Shown piece after piece: positions 29,531 through 38,053 of a stretch of DNA of 64,000 nucleotides (position 1 is the first letter of the stretch; every line of letters begins with the position of its first letter). The position numbers and the translations under genes are program-made. Under the pieces are notes generated by a model. That model was not told where the DNA came from, did no database searches, and was given only the letters and a program-made list of their open reading frames with translations. Origin of the DNA: Alloyangia pacifica (GTDB lineage Bacteria; Pseudomonadota; Alphaproteobacteria; Rhodobacterales; Rhodobacteraceae); NCBI RefSeq assembly GCF_020524285.1, contig NZ_JAIVKX010000009.1, forward strand, positions 1 through 64,000, written 5' to 3'.

Positions 29531-29605
29531 CCCGGCGCCGTACACGGACCCGGAGCGCTGCCGCACGCGCAGCCTCCGCCCCCACAGAGAGAGAAAGGAC
29601 CTCCC

Positions 29606-30709
29606 ATGACCCAGATCGGCGTTTTCCTTCCCATCGGCCGCCGCGGCTGGCTGATCTCGACCACCGGCCCGAGCACCATGCCAAGCTTCGATCTGAACAA
29701 GGCCGTGTGCCAACGCGCCGAGCACTTCGGGCTCGATTTCGCGCTCTCGATGATCAAGCTGCGCGGCTACAATGGCCCGTCGGAATACTGGGTTCAGAAC
29801 CTCGAGAGCTTCACCATGATGTCGGGGCTCGCCGCGGTGACCAGCCGGATCAAGCTCTTTGCCTCCTGCGCCATGCTGACCCTGCCACCGGCGCTCACCG
29901 CGCGCATGGCGGTGACGCTCGATTCCATCGCGCCGGGGCGCGTCGGGGTGAACATGGTGACCGGCTGGCAGCCCAAGGAATACCAGCAGATGGGCATCGA
30001 GCTGACCCCCGAGCACTTCGCCCGCCGCTACGACTACGCCGCGGAATACGCGCAGGTCATGCAAGGCCTCTGGCGCGACGGCCGCTCGGACTTCAAGGGC
30101 GACTTCTTCCAGATGGACGATTGCATTCTCGAGCCGCGCCCGACCAACGGCCGCATCCCGATCGTCGGCGCCGGCCAGTCCGAGAAGGGGATGGAGTTCG
30201 TCGCCAAGTACGGGGACTACAACTTCGTCGGCGCCGGCGGCGATATGAACAACACCAGCGCCTCCAAGGAGATGGTCGCCAAGGTCAACGCCGCCGCCGA
30301 GACCCACGGTCGCGACACCGGTGCCTTCCTGCTGCTCATGGTGATTGCCGACCGCACCGAGGAACTCGCCTTCCAGAAATGGGAGCTCTACAAGCAGGGC
30401 ACCGACATCGAGGCGCTGGAATGGCAGGCGGCGCAGGCCGGTCAGGACAAGGTGGCCAAGGACGGCTCCACCGCCGCCAACCTCGTGCGCGCCATCAAGA
30501 ACCCGCAGCCCACCGGCATGCTCAAGCTGATCGGCAGCTACGAGCAGGTCGCCGCCATGCTCGACGAGATCGCCGAGACCCCGGGCCTCAAGGGCATCAT
30601 GCTGACCTTCGACGATTTCATCATCGGCATGGAGCAGTTCGGCCAGTACATCCAGCCGCTGATGAAGACCCGCAACGGCGCCGGCCGCAAGACCTCCTTC
30701 GCCGCCTGA
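29606..30709 (+). CDS. rutA: RutA-like flavin-dependent monooxygenase
   Basis: A 367-residue luciferase-fold enzyme closely following RutA: GVFLPIGRRGWLIST (5-19), FALSMIKLRGYNGPSE, GVNMVTGWQPKEYQQMG (about 113-129) and DFKGDFFQMDDCILEP (about 154-169). RutA uses FMNH2 and oxygen to open the uracil ring to ureidoacrylate peracid. The usual rutBCDEFG partners are absent nearby; instead a different isochorismatase-fold amidase, a carbamoylase and an amidase are close, so a variant pathway or different N-heterocycle is possible. Ends in a strong terminator at 30746-30780. Confidence 0.8.
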   Translation: MTQIGVFLPIGRRGWLISTTGPSTMPSFDLNKAVCQRAEHFGLDFALSMIKLRGYNGPSEYWVQNLESFTMMSGLAAVTSRIKLFASCAMLTLPPALTARMAVTLDSIAPGRVGVNMVTGWQPKEYQQMGIELTPEHFARRYDYAAEYAQVMQGLWRDGRSDFKGDFFQMDDCILEPRPTNGRIPIVGAGQSEKGMEFVAKYGDYNFVGAGGDMNNTSASKEMVAKVNAAAETHGRDTGAFLLLMVIADRTEELAFQKWELYKQGTDIEALEWQAAQAGQDKVAKDGSTAANLVRAIKNPQPTGMLKLIGSYEQVAAMLDEIAETPGLKGIMLTFDDFIIGMEQFGQYIQPLMKTRNGAGRKTSFAA

Positions 30710-30745
30710 GGCGAAGGAAAGACCACCACCACTCACGCACCCTCG

Positions 30746-30780
30746 CCCCGGACAGCCCGCCTGTCCGGGGCATCTTTTTT
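30746..30780 (+). terminator. Intrinsic terminator after the RutA-like gene
   Basis: Perfect 10-bp stem CCCCGGACAG / CTGTCCGGGG with five-base loop followed by CATC and six T. Confidence 0.9.
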
Positions 30781-30945
30781 GGCACCGGGCCTGCCGATCT
30801 CCGCGCCGTAGGCCGCTGCGCGAATTCAAAAGTTCCATTGTCGCGAAACTTCTGCAAACGTGAGCGCACGACAAACCGCCGGGCATGACACACGGCGGAT
30901 CGGGGCCGACAGAACGGACCCCGGGCAACCACAGAGAGGGACACC

Positions 30946-31914
30946 ATGAAAGTCACTGCAGCCGCATTCCTGACGCTGACCACCGCGCTCGCGGGCGCCG
31001 CCTCGGCCGAGACCTGGGACATGCCGATGGCCTACCCGGCCAACAACTACCACACCGAGAACGCGCAGACCTTCGCGGACGCGGTCAAGGAGTGCACCGG
31101 CGGCGAGCTCGAAATCGTCATTCACGCCGGCGGCTCGCTGTTCAAGGGCGACGAGATCAAGCGCGCCGTGCAGCTCGGCGAGGCACAGATCGGCGAGCGT
31201 CTGCTCTCGGCCCATGCCAACGAGAACGCGGTCTTCGCCTACGACTCGATCCCCTTCCTCGCCACCTCCTTCGAGGCCTCCGAGAAGCTGCGCGCCGCGG
31301 CAGAGCCGGTGCTTGCCAAGGTGCTGGGCGAGCAGAACATCGTGCCGCTCTACTCGGTGCCCTGGCCGCCGCAAGGCCTGTATTTCTCCAAGCCCGTCGA
31401 GACCCCCGAGGCGATGGAAGGCGTGAAGTTCCGCGCCTACAACTCGATCACCGCGCGCGTGGCAGAGCTCGCCGGCATGGTGCCGACGCAGGTCGAGGCG
31501 GCGGATCTGAAGCAGGCGCTGGCGACCGGCGTCGTATCGGCGATGATCTCCTCGGGCGCGACCGGCGTGGATGAGAGCGTCTGGGAGGACATGACCAACT
31601 TCTACGACGTCAACGCCTGGCTGCCGCGCAACACCGTCTTCGTCAACAAGGACGCGCTCGACGGGCTTTCCGACGCGGCCCGGACCTGCGTTATGGACGA
31701 GGCGGAAGCCGCCCAGACCCGCGGCGCCGAGAAGGCCGCCGAACTGGCCGGCGGCTTCGTCGCCACGCTCGCCGAAAACGGCATGGACGTGAACCCGCCG
31801 AGCGAGGCGATCACCGCCAAGCTGCAGGACATCGGCAAGGAAATGACCGCCGAGTGGCTGGAGAACGCGGGCGAGAATGGCACCGCCATCGTCGACGCCT
31901 TCGACGCCCAGTAA
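30946..31914 (+). CDS. TRAP transporter periplasmic binding protein (DctP family)
   Basis: A 322-residue binding protein with signal peptide (1-21, ASA). The conserved carboxylate-binding arginine is in EGVKFRAYNSI (about 163), with LKQALATGVVSAMI after it. ATG 30946 follows AGAGGGACACC. It is followed, after a hairpin at 31936-31960, by a fused QM permease and an Asp/Glu/hydantoin-racemase-like gene, making a complete three-gene TRAP uptake unit for an organic acid, possibly an amino-acid derivative. Confidence 0.88.
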   Translation: MKVTAAAFLTLTTALAGAASAETWDMPMAYPANNYHTENAQTFADAVKECTGGELEIVIHAGGSLFKGDEIKRAVQLGEAQIGERLLSAHANENAVFAYDSIPFLATSFEASEKLRAAAEPVLAKVLGEQNIVPLYSVPWPPQGLYFSKPVETPEAMEGVKFRAYNSITARVAELAGMVPTQVEAADLKQALATGVVSAMISSGATGVDESVWEDMTNFYDVNAWLPRNTVFVNKDALDGLSDAARTCVMDEAEAAQTRGAEKAAELAGGFVATLAENGMDVNPPSEAITAKLQDIGKEMTAEWLENAGENGTAIVDAFDAQ

Positions 31915-31935
31915 GGACCGGCAGCGCAGACACGC

Positions 31936-31960
31936 GGCGCCCCGGAGCCTCCGGGGCGCC
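31936..31960 (+). other. Intercistronic hairpin after the second TRAP binding-protein gene
   Basis: GGCGCCCCGG / CCGGGGCGCC, perfect 10-bp stem with five-base loop and no T-run, in the gap between dctP and the QM permease. Expected to stabilise the binding-protein mRNA. Confidence 0.6.
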
Positions 31961-32045
31961 ATCCCATCACCGCCCCGGTGCGGCGCGTCCGCCAGATGCT
32001 GACACGGCAATGACGACACACAACGACACGGAAGGCCCCGCCCCG

Positions 32046-33971
32046 ATGACGGCTGCCTCTCCCTTTCGCCGCCTCTTCGACGGGCTCTACGCGGTCTCCG
32101 GCTGCGGCGCAGCGCTGGCGCTGGTCGCGATCCTCTGCCTCGTGGTCGCCCAGATGACCACCCGCTGGCTCGGCGTCCTGTTCCCCGGCGGCGCGAATTA
32201 CGCCGGCTATGCCATGGCCACCGCGTCCTTTCTCGCGCTGGCCGATACCTTCCGCCGCAACGAACACATTCGCGTCGGCATGCTGGTCGAGCGCGGCGGC
32301 GCCTGGCGCCGTGGCATCGAGATCTGGTGCTACACCGCGGGGGCGGTCGTCGCGCTGTTCTTCGCCTGGTACGCGGTTCAGGCGCCGATCCTGAGCCACA
32401 AGATCAACGACATCAGCCAGGGCCAGGACGGCACGCCGCTGTGGATCCCGCAGATCGCCATGGCCGTCGGCGCGGTGCTTCTGGCCATCGCGGTGATCGA
32501 CAGCCTGCTCGGTCTTCTGTTCACCAAGCAGATGGGCGTCGACACCCCGCGCAAGCCGATGCTGCGAGATTCGCTGGGATCGGTGAAGGCCCGGCTGGCG
32601 CTCTTCGTGCTTTGCGGGCTGGTGCTCTACGCCGCCGTCCACCTGATGACCGGTTTCGACCGCGACGCGGTGGGGCTGAAGATCGGCGTCTTCCTCTTCG
32701 TGCTGTTCTTCCTGCTGGGCTCGGGCCTCTGGGTCGGGCTGGCGCTGATGGGCGTGGCCTACATGGGGATGATCGGCTTCACCCCGCGCAATCCCGGCAG
32801 CTCAATGAGCATCACCGTCTGGACCTCTTCCTCGAGCTGGACACTGACCTCGCTGCCGCTGTTCATCTGGATGGGGGAAATCCTATACCGTACAAGACTT
32901 TCCGAGGACATGTTCAAGGGTCTCGCACCCTGGCTCTCGCGCTTCCCCGGCGGCTTGCTGCATTCCAACGTCGTCGGCTGCACGGTCTTCGCGGCGGTCT
33001 CGGGCTCCTCGGCGGCAACGCTGACCACCGTCGGCAAGATGTCGATCCCCGAGCTGCGCAAGCGCGGCTATCCCGAGTTCATGATCGTCGGCACGCTGGC
33101 GGGCGCCGCGACGCTCGGGCTGATGATCCCGCCTTCCCTGACCCTGATCGTCTACGGCGTGACGGTGCAGCAGAGCATCACCGGCCTCTTCATGGCGGGC
33201 GTCATCCCCGGCATCGTGCTCGCGACGATGTTCATGGCCTACATCGCGATCTGGTCGGTGGTCCGCAAGGACCAGGCGCCGCAGCCAGAGCCGCACACCA
33301 CCTTTGCCGAGAAGCTCCGCGCCTCGACCCTGCTGATCCCGGTGATCGCGCTGATCCTCGTGGTGATCGGCTCGATGTACCTTGGCGTCGCCACGGCGAC
33401 CGAGGCCGCGGCCTTCGGGGTCATCGGCGCGCTGGTGCTGGCGGCGCTGCAAGGCTCGCTGAGTTGGGACGCCTTCCGCCAGAGCCTGATGGGTGCCACC
33501 CGCACCTCGGCGATGATCGCGCTGATCCTGATGGGGGCGAGCTTTCTGACGCTGGCGATGGGCTTCACCGGCGTGCCACGCGCGCTGGCCGGGGTGATCG
33601 CGGCCTGGGAGCTCTCACCGGTGGCGCTGATCGCGGCGCTGACGGTGTTCTACATCATCATCGGCATGTTCCTCGACGGCATCTCGGCGGTGGTGCTGAC
33701 CATGGCGATCATCGAGCCGATGATCCGCGCGGCGGGGATCGACCTGATCTGGTTCGGCATCTTCATCGTGGTGGTCGTCGAGATGGCGCAGATCACCCCG
33801 CCGGTGGGCTTCAACCTCTTCGTGCTGCAGGGGATGACCCGCCACGACATGAGCTACATCGCCAAGACCGCACTGCCGATGTTCCTGATCATGGTGCTGA
33901 TGGTGGCCATTCTCGTGGCCTTCCCCGGCCTCGCCACCTGGCTGCCGGACATGATACAGGCCAAGCAATGA
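32046..33971 (+). CDS. Fused TRAP transporter permease (DctQ-DctM)
   Basis: A 641-residue inner-membrane protein: a four-helix DctQ-like part (about 1-165, with the TFRRNEHIRVGML motif typical of DctQ) and a large DctM part (about 190-641) with AAVSGSSAATLTTVGKMSIP, LMIPPSLTLIVYG and TPPVGFNLFVLQG motifs. Natural QM fusions exist but separate genes are more common, as at 37520-39328 in this window. Start chosen at ATG 32046 (GGAAGG upstream); an ATG at 32010 would add 12 residues. Works with the binding protein just upstream. Confidence 0.88.
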   Translation: MTAASPFRRLFDGLYAVSGCGAALALVAILCLVVAQMTTRWLGVLFPGGANYAGYAMATASFLALADTFRRNEHIRVGMLVERGGAWRRGIEIWCYTAGAVVALFFAWYAVQAPILSHKINDISQGQDGTPLWIPQIAMAVGAVLLAIAVIDSLLGLLFTKQMGVDTPRKPMLRDSLGSVKARLALFVLCGLVLYAAVHLMTGFDRDAVGLKIGVFLFVLFFLLGSGLWVGLALMGVAYMGMIGFTPRNPGSSMSITVWTSSSSWTLTSLPLFIWMGEILYRTRLSEDMFKGLAPWLSRFPGGLLHSNVVGCTVFAAVSGSSAATLTTVGKMSIPELRKRGYPEFMIVGTLAGAATLGLMIPPSLTLIVYGVTVQQSITGLFMAGVIPGIVLATMFMAYIAIWSVVRKDQAPQPEPHTTFAEKLRASTLLIPVIALILVVIGSMYLGVATATEAAAFGVIGALVLAALQGSLSWDAFRQSLMGATRTSAMIALILMGASFLTLAMGFTGVPRALAGVIAAWELSPVALIAALTVFYIIIGMFLDGISAVVLTMAIIEPMIRAAGIDLIWFGIFIVVVVEMAQITPPVGFNLFVLQGMTRHDMSYIAKTALPMFLIMVLMVAILVAFPGLATWLPDMIQAKQ

Positions 33972-34021
33972 GCCCCGTCGGGAGCGCCTGTCGCGCTCCC
34001 GGCCCCTTCCCGAGGTGACAC

Positions 34022-34705
34022 ATGTCCCCCTTCATCGGCATCCTCAGCCTCGACACGCGATTTCCGCGCATCCCGGGCGATGCCGGCAATCCCCAGAGCT
34101 ATCACCTGCCCGCCCGTGTCCGTGTGGTGCCCGGCGCGGGCAGCCCCGACATCGTGAAAGACGGCCGCCCTGCGCCCGAGCTGATCGAGGGCTTCCGAAA
34201 GGCCGCCGAAGACCTTGTGTCCGAAGGCGCCTGCCTGATCACCTCGACCTGCGGCTTCCTGATCACCGTGCAGCGTGAGATCGCGGCGGACCTGCCTGTG
34301 CCCGTGCTGTTGTCGGGCCTGTGCCTCTTGCCGACCGTGCTCCAGATGACCGGCGCGCGCGCGGTGGGCGTGCTGACCGCTTCGGCCGCGGCACTGGGGG
34401 ATGACGCCATCCGGGCGGCAGGCGTCGAACCAAAGCAGGTGCGCATCGCCGGGCTGCAGGACAGCACGCTCTTCGCAGACACTTTCCTCGCCCACAAGGA
34501 CAGGCAGAACGCTGCCTTCGATCCGGCGCAAATGCAGGCCGAGGTCTGCCGCGCCGCCGAGACGCTGATCGCCAGCTCCCCCGACATCGCGGCCATCGTG
34601 CTCGAATGCGGCAACCTGCCCCCCTATGCCGAGGCACTCCGGCGCGTCACCGGCAGGCCGGTGTTCTCGATCCTCGACGCGGCGCGTCTGGTTCCCGGCC
34701 CGTAG
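34022..34705 (+). CDS. Asp/Glu/hydantoin racemase superfamily protein
   Basis: A 227-residue protein with the paired catalytic cysteines of the superfamily, Cys77 in TSTCGFL and Cys196 in VLECGNLPP, on a duplicated alpha/beta fold. Members racemise aspartate, glutamate or hydantoins, or isomerise or decarboxylate malonate-type acids. It is the last gene of the TRAP unit, 50 bases after the permease, so it probably processes the imported compound. It meets the convergent TetR gene with only three bases between stop codons. Confidence 0.7.
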   Translation: MSPFIGILSLDTRFPRIPGDAGNPQSYHLPARVRVVPGAGSPDIVKDGRPAPELIEGFRKAAEDLVSEGACLITSTCGFLITVQREIAADLPVPVLLSGLCLLPTVLQMTGARAVGVLTASAAALGDDAIRAAGVEPKQVRIAGLQDSTLFADTFLAHKDRQNAAFDPAQMQAEVCRAAETLIASSPDIAAIVLECGNLPPYAEALRRVTGRPVFSILDAARLVPGP

Positions 34706-34708
34706 GTC

Positions 34709-35398
34709 TCAGGGCTGCGCGGGATCGGCGGGGCACAGCGCGTCAAGCTGGCTCGGATCCTTCAGAACCGAACCGAGAATGCCGCGCACCGAGGTGCGCC
34801 GCAGCAGCGCCTGCCCTGCCTCGTCGAAAAGCTCCGGCCCGAAGTTGGTGGAGAAGGTCGCGCGGTTGGCGACGTTGAAGAAACTGACGGCACTGATCTG
34901 CCAGTGCAGGGCGACCGGAGAGATATCCTCGCGGAACAGGCCGGCCTCGCGCCCTGCGTTGCAGATCCGCTCGACCACCCCGATGGCGCGCTCATTCTTC
35001 GCCGCCAGCGCGTGCATCTTCTTCATGTGCCGCGCTTCGTGGATGTTCTCGATCATCACGAGGCGGATGAACTCGGGATTGCGGCGGTGGTGGTCGAAGG
35101 TAAACTCGAGCAGCGCCTTGAGCGCCACGTCGGGTCGCAGCCCCTCGAGATCAAGCTCGGACTCGCCGCCGCGCACCTCCGCGTAGCATTCCTCGAGCAC
35201 TGCCTCGTAAAGCGTCTGCTTGTCCTGGAAGTAGTAGAAGATCATCCGCTTCGAGGTCTTGGTCCCCGCGGCGATGTCCTCGATTCGCGTGCCCGACAGC
35301 CCGGTCTTGGCAAATTCCGCCCGGGCCACCCGCAGGATATCAGCCTTCACCGCCTCGGGATTCTGTTTCCACTTCCGGGACTTCTCTCGATCTTCCAT
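34709..35398 (-). CDS. TetR-family regulator of the quinate/shikimate operon
   Basis: A 229-residue TetR regulator with the helix-turn-helix at about 20-65 (ARAEFAKTGLSGTRIEDIAA, then MIFYYFQDKQTLYEAVLEE) and an all-helical ligand domain. ATG 35398 is preferred to an upstream TTG because it has GGGGA in front and starts at the usual distance from the helix-turn-helix. It is divergent from the dehydroshikimate operon and faces two 18-bp operator copies at 35439-35486, the classic layout for a repressor relieved by quinate, shikimate or protocatechuate. The ligand is inferred. Confidence 0.88.
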   Translation of the reverse strand: MEDREKSRKWKQNPEAVKADILRVARAEFAKTGLSGTRIEDIAAGTKTSKRMIFYYFQDKQTLYEAVLEECYAEVRGGESELDLEGLRPDVALKALLEFTFDHHRRNPEFIRLVMIENIHEARHMKKMHALAAKNERAIGVVERICNAGREAGLFREDISPVALHWQISAVSFFNVANRATFSTNFGPELFDEAGQALLRRTSVRGILGSVLKDPSQLDALCPADPAQP

Positions 35399-35438
35399 GG
35401 ACTTTCCCCACTCCCGCTCCTGATCCCATCCTACATTT

Positions 35439-35486
35439 TTAACCGCCGGGTTCAATTAACTTGACAATTTAACCCACGAGTTCAAT
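35439..35486. promoter_or_regulatory. Two tandem TetR operators and divergent promoters
   Basis: Two near-identical dyads, TTAACCGCCGGGTTCAAT (35439-35456) and TTAACCCACGAGTTCAAT (35469-35486), are spaced 30 bp apart, about three helical turns. A consensus -35 box TTGACA (35461-35466, plus strand) lies between them, and the second dyad covers the place of its -10. On the minus strand TTGAAC and TAGGAT overlap the first dyad, so both divergent promoters would be blocked by the bound repressor. Confidence 0.75.
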
Positions 35487-35531
35487 CTTGCGAGACATCG
35501 ACGGACCAGAGACGACGGGGAGGAGGCCGCT

Positions 35532-36434
35532 TTGGAAAACGCGCAAACACGGGAAGACTGTCTGCTTGCCGGCCTGATCGGTCAGGGCATCGCGCTGTCC
35601 CGCACGCCCCTGATGCAGATGCAGGAGGCCCGCGCGCAGGGGCTCTTCACCACCTACAAAAAGCTCGACATGGACGCGCCCGAGCGCAAGGACATGACCT
35701 TGGCGCAGATGGTGCAATCGGCCGAGGCCGCGGGCTTCGACGGGCTGAACATCACCTACCCCTACAAGATCGACGTGATCTCCCTGCTCGACGAGCTGAG
35801 CGAGAACGCGCGGGCCGTAGGGGCGGTCAACACCGTGGTGTTCGACAACGGCAAGCGCATCGGCCACAACACCGACATGTGGGGCTTTGCAGAGAGCTTC
35901 CGTCGCGGCCTCGAGGGCGCGGAGACGGGCCACGCGGTGCTGCTTGGGGCCGGTGGTGCCGGCGTTGCGGTCGCCCATGCGCTGGCCGATTGCGGCGTGA
36001 AGAAGCTGTCGATCTTCGACACCGACCCCGCCCGCGCCGAGGGGCTGGCGCAGCTCGTCGCCTCGAACCGTCCCGATACGCGGACCCAGGCGGTCAGCGA
36101 TCTTGCCGCGCTCTTTGCCGAAGACAAGCCCAACGGCGTGGTCAACGCGACCCCCATGGGCATGGCCAAGCTGCCCGGCATGGCGATCGACGCAAGCCTG
36201 ATCGATGCCGACCTCTGGGTCGCCGACATCGTCTACTTCCCGCTCGAGACACAACTTATCGCGACCGCGCGCGCAAAAGGCTGCCGGGTCCTGCCGGGGT
36301 CCGGTATGGCCGTATTCCAGGCGGTGCGTGCGTTCGAACTGTTTACCGGGCGGCCCGCCGACCCGGTCCGTATGAAGGCGACCTTCGATGCCTTCGACCA
36401 GCCCGCGCAAGACGCGGCCAATACGAAACGCTAA
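35532..36434 (+). CDS. Quinate/shikimate dehydrogenase (AroE family, catabolic)
   Basis: A 300-residue AroE-fold enzyme. The catalytic lysine is Lys79 in GLNITYPYK and the paired aspartate Asp115 in GHNTDMWGF; the dinucleotide loop is LLGAGGAGVAVAHAL (about 136-150) and NATPMGM follows. The substrate loop reads IGQGIALSRTPLM instead of the biosynthetic HSxSPxxHN, as in quinate/shikimate catabolic dehydrogenases (YdiB/QuiA-like). It would oxidise quinate or shikimate to the 3-dehydro acids. TTG start at 35532 behind a strong GGAGGAGG. First gene of the operon. Confidence 0.82.
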   Translation: MENAQTREDCLLAGLIGQGIALSRTPLMQMQEARAQGLFTTYKKLDMDAPERKDMTLAQMVQSAEAAGFDGLNITYPYKIDVISLLDELSENARAVGAVNTVVFDNGKRIGHNTDMWGFAESFRRGLEGAETGHAVLLGAGGAGVAVAHALADCGVKKLSIFDTDPARAEGLAQLVASNRPDTRTQAVSDLAALFAEDKPNGVVNATPMGMAKLPGMAIDASLIDADLWVADIVYFPLETQLIATARAKGCRVLPGSGMAVFQAVRAFELFTGRPADPVRMKATFDAFDQPAQDAANTKR

Positions 36435-36445
36435 GGGAGGAACTC

Positions 36446-37456
36446 ATGCGTTCGATCACCAAGACCCTTCTCGCCGTCACCGCGCTGTGCGGCAGCCTTG
36501 CAGCCACCACCGCCGGGGCGCAGACCCTGCGCGTCGCCCACGTCGACCCGGACGACTGGACCGGCTCGAAGAAGGGCGCGGCTGCGCAGATCTTCAAGAA
36601 CATCGTCGAGAGCGAGTCGGACATGACCGTCGAGCTCTTCCCGGCCGGCGCGCTCGGCAACGAGGACGAGCTGGTCGCGCAGGTGCAGGACAACCTGACC
36701 CAGGTCGCGCTGATCTCGGGCGCCATGTCCAAGGTCTGCCCGGCCGCCTCCGTGCTCGACATCCCCTACACCTTCTCCTCGGCGACCGTCGCCTGGGACG
36801 TGCTGGACGGCCCCTTCGGTGACGAACTGGCGCAGCACTGCCTCGAAGAAACCGGCCTGCGCACCCTCGCCTACGGCGAGACCGGCTTCCGCAACTTCAC
36901 CAACAACACCCGCGAGATCAAATCGCCCGCGGACATGGAAGGCCTGAAGTTCCGCGTGCAGCCGATCCCGCTCTACGTGGAGATGGTCAAGGGTCTCGGC
37001 GGCGAGCCGACCCCGATCGCCTGGACCGAACTTCCGAACGCCCTCTCGACCGGCGTGGTCGACGGCCAGGAGAACCCGGTCGGCGTGATCTACAACAACG
37101 GTCTGCACAAGCTGCAGAAGTACATGACGCTGGACGGTCACGTCTACGCGGCGGACTTCATCGTGATTTCGGACGAGTTCTATGACATGCTCGAGCCGGC
37201 ACAGCAGGAAGTCGTCCGCAAGGCGGCGCGTGTTGCCGGCACCATGGGCCGTGCGATCCAGCAGTGGAACACCGCCGAAGGCGTTGGCAAGGCGCAGGCC
37301 GAGGGCATGCAGGTCTACGCACCGACCTCGGACGAGATCGCGGCCTTCGCCGAGAAGGCGCAGCCTGCCGTGGTCGAATACCTGCGCGGCGAGCTCGGCG
37401 ATGACGCCGAGTGGATCGACCGCCTTCAGTCGGCTGTCGCGGACGCCACCGAGTAA
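36446..37456 (+). CDS. TRAP binding protein for quinate/shikimate (DctP family)
   Basis: A 336-residue binding protein with signal peptide (1-25, AGAQ). Hallmarks are RVAHVDPDDWTGSKKGAAAQ near the start, the ligand-binding arginine in EGLKFRVQPIPL (about 170) and STGVVDGQENPVGVI (about 200-214). ATG 36446 follows GGGAGGAAC, 11 bases after the dehydrogenase gene. Context with AroE- and QuiC-type enzymes makes quinate and/or shikimate the likely ligand. Confidence 0.88.
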   Translation: MRSITKTLLAVTALCGSLAATTAGAQTLRVAHVDPDDWTGSKKGAAAQIFKNIVESESDMTVELFPAGALGNEDELVAQVQDNLTQVALISGAMSKVCPAASVLDIPYTFSSATVAWDVLDGPFGDELAQHCLEETGLRTLAYGETGFRNFTNNTREIKSPADMEGLKFRVQPIPLYVEMVKGLGGEPTPIAWTELPNALSTGVVDGQENPVGVIYNNGLHKLQKYMTLDGHVYAADFIVISDEFYDMLEPAQQEVVRKAARVAGTMGRAIQQWNTAEGVGKAQAEGMQVYAPTSDEIAAFAEKAQPAVVEYLRGELGDDAEWIDRLQSAVADATE

Positions 37457-37471
37457 TACGGCATGACATCC

Positions 37472-37499
37472 GGCCGGGCCCGTCATGCGTGGCCCGGCC
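37472..37499 (+). other. Intercistronic hairpin after the third TRAP binding-protein gene
   Basis: GGCCGGGCC / GGCCCGGCC, perfect 9-bp stem with ten-base loop followed by TTTCCTTT. Partial terminator or mRNA stabiliser between dctP and dctQ; it ends 20 bases before the dctQ start. Confidence 0.6.
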
Positions 37500-37519
37500 T
37501 TTCCTTTGGAGGAGCCAAG

Positions 37520-38050
37520 ATGGATCGTCTCATCCGCGCAGCAAGGTGGGTCTTCGCCTTCGGCGCAGGTCTCAGCATGGCGCTGGTCTTCATCATCATC
37601 TTCGTCAACTCGTTGCGGCGCTACGCCGTCGGGCGATCCGTCCCCTGGGGCGAGGAGCTGCCGATCTACCTGACGATCTACGGGGTGATGTTCGGCCTGG
37701 CACTGGCCTATCTTGGCGACAACCACATCCGCTTCACCGTGGTCTCCGACATGCTGCCCAAGCGCGTCCGCCACTGGTTCTTCGTTGCCGCCGACGCCGT
37801 GGGCGTCGCGACCGGCATCGCGCTCGCCTACGCCGGGCATGTCTTCGCGGTGCGCCGCGGCGACGTGGCCTCCTCCGGTCTCAAGAGCACCGCCGATGCG
37901 CTGGCGCAGAGCACCGGCATCGAGGCGCTCACCTGGCTCGGCAAGGTCGGCCCCTATCAATACGCCATCGCCTTCGGCGGCGCGCTCCTCGCGCTCGCGG
38001 CGGCCCTGAAACTCGCTCAGCGGCTCTCCGGCCGCACCGAGGAGGTCTGA
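37520..38050 (+). CDS. TRAP transporter small permease (DctQ)
   Basis: A 176-residue inner-membrane protein with four helices and the DctQ motif WGEELPIYLTIYGVM plus GDNHIRFTVVSDMLP. Start ATG 37520 follows GGAGGAGCC; longer upstream frames lack such a site. It links the binding protein to the large permease encoded three bases downstream. Confidence 0.9.
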   Translation: MDRLIRAARWVFAFGAGLSMALVFIIIFVNSLRRYAVGRSVPWGEELPIYLTIYGVMFGLALAYLGDNHIRFTVVSDMLPKRVRHWFFVAADAVGVATGIALAYAGHVFAVRRGDVASSGLKSTADALAQSTGIEALTWLGKVGPYQYAIAFGGALLALAAALKLAQRLSGRTEEV

Positions 38051-38053
38051 TCC

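Noticed and set aside
30830-30851. Imperfect dyad AAGTT...AACTT before the second TRAP binding-protein gene
   Set aside because: Only five-base arms with a 12-base spacer and no promoter boxes in register; too weak to call an operator.
28025-30928. A 967-codon minus-strand frame opposite the MFS and RutA-like genes
   Set aside because: Antisense shadow of two well-supported plus-strand genes and it crosses a strong plus-strand terminator.
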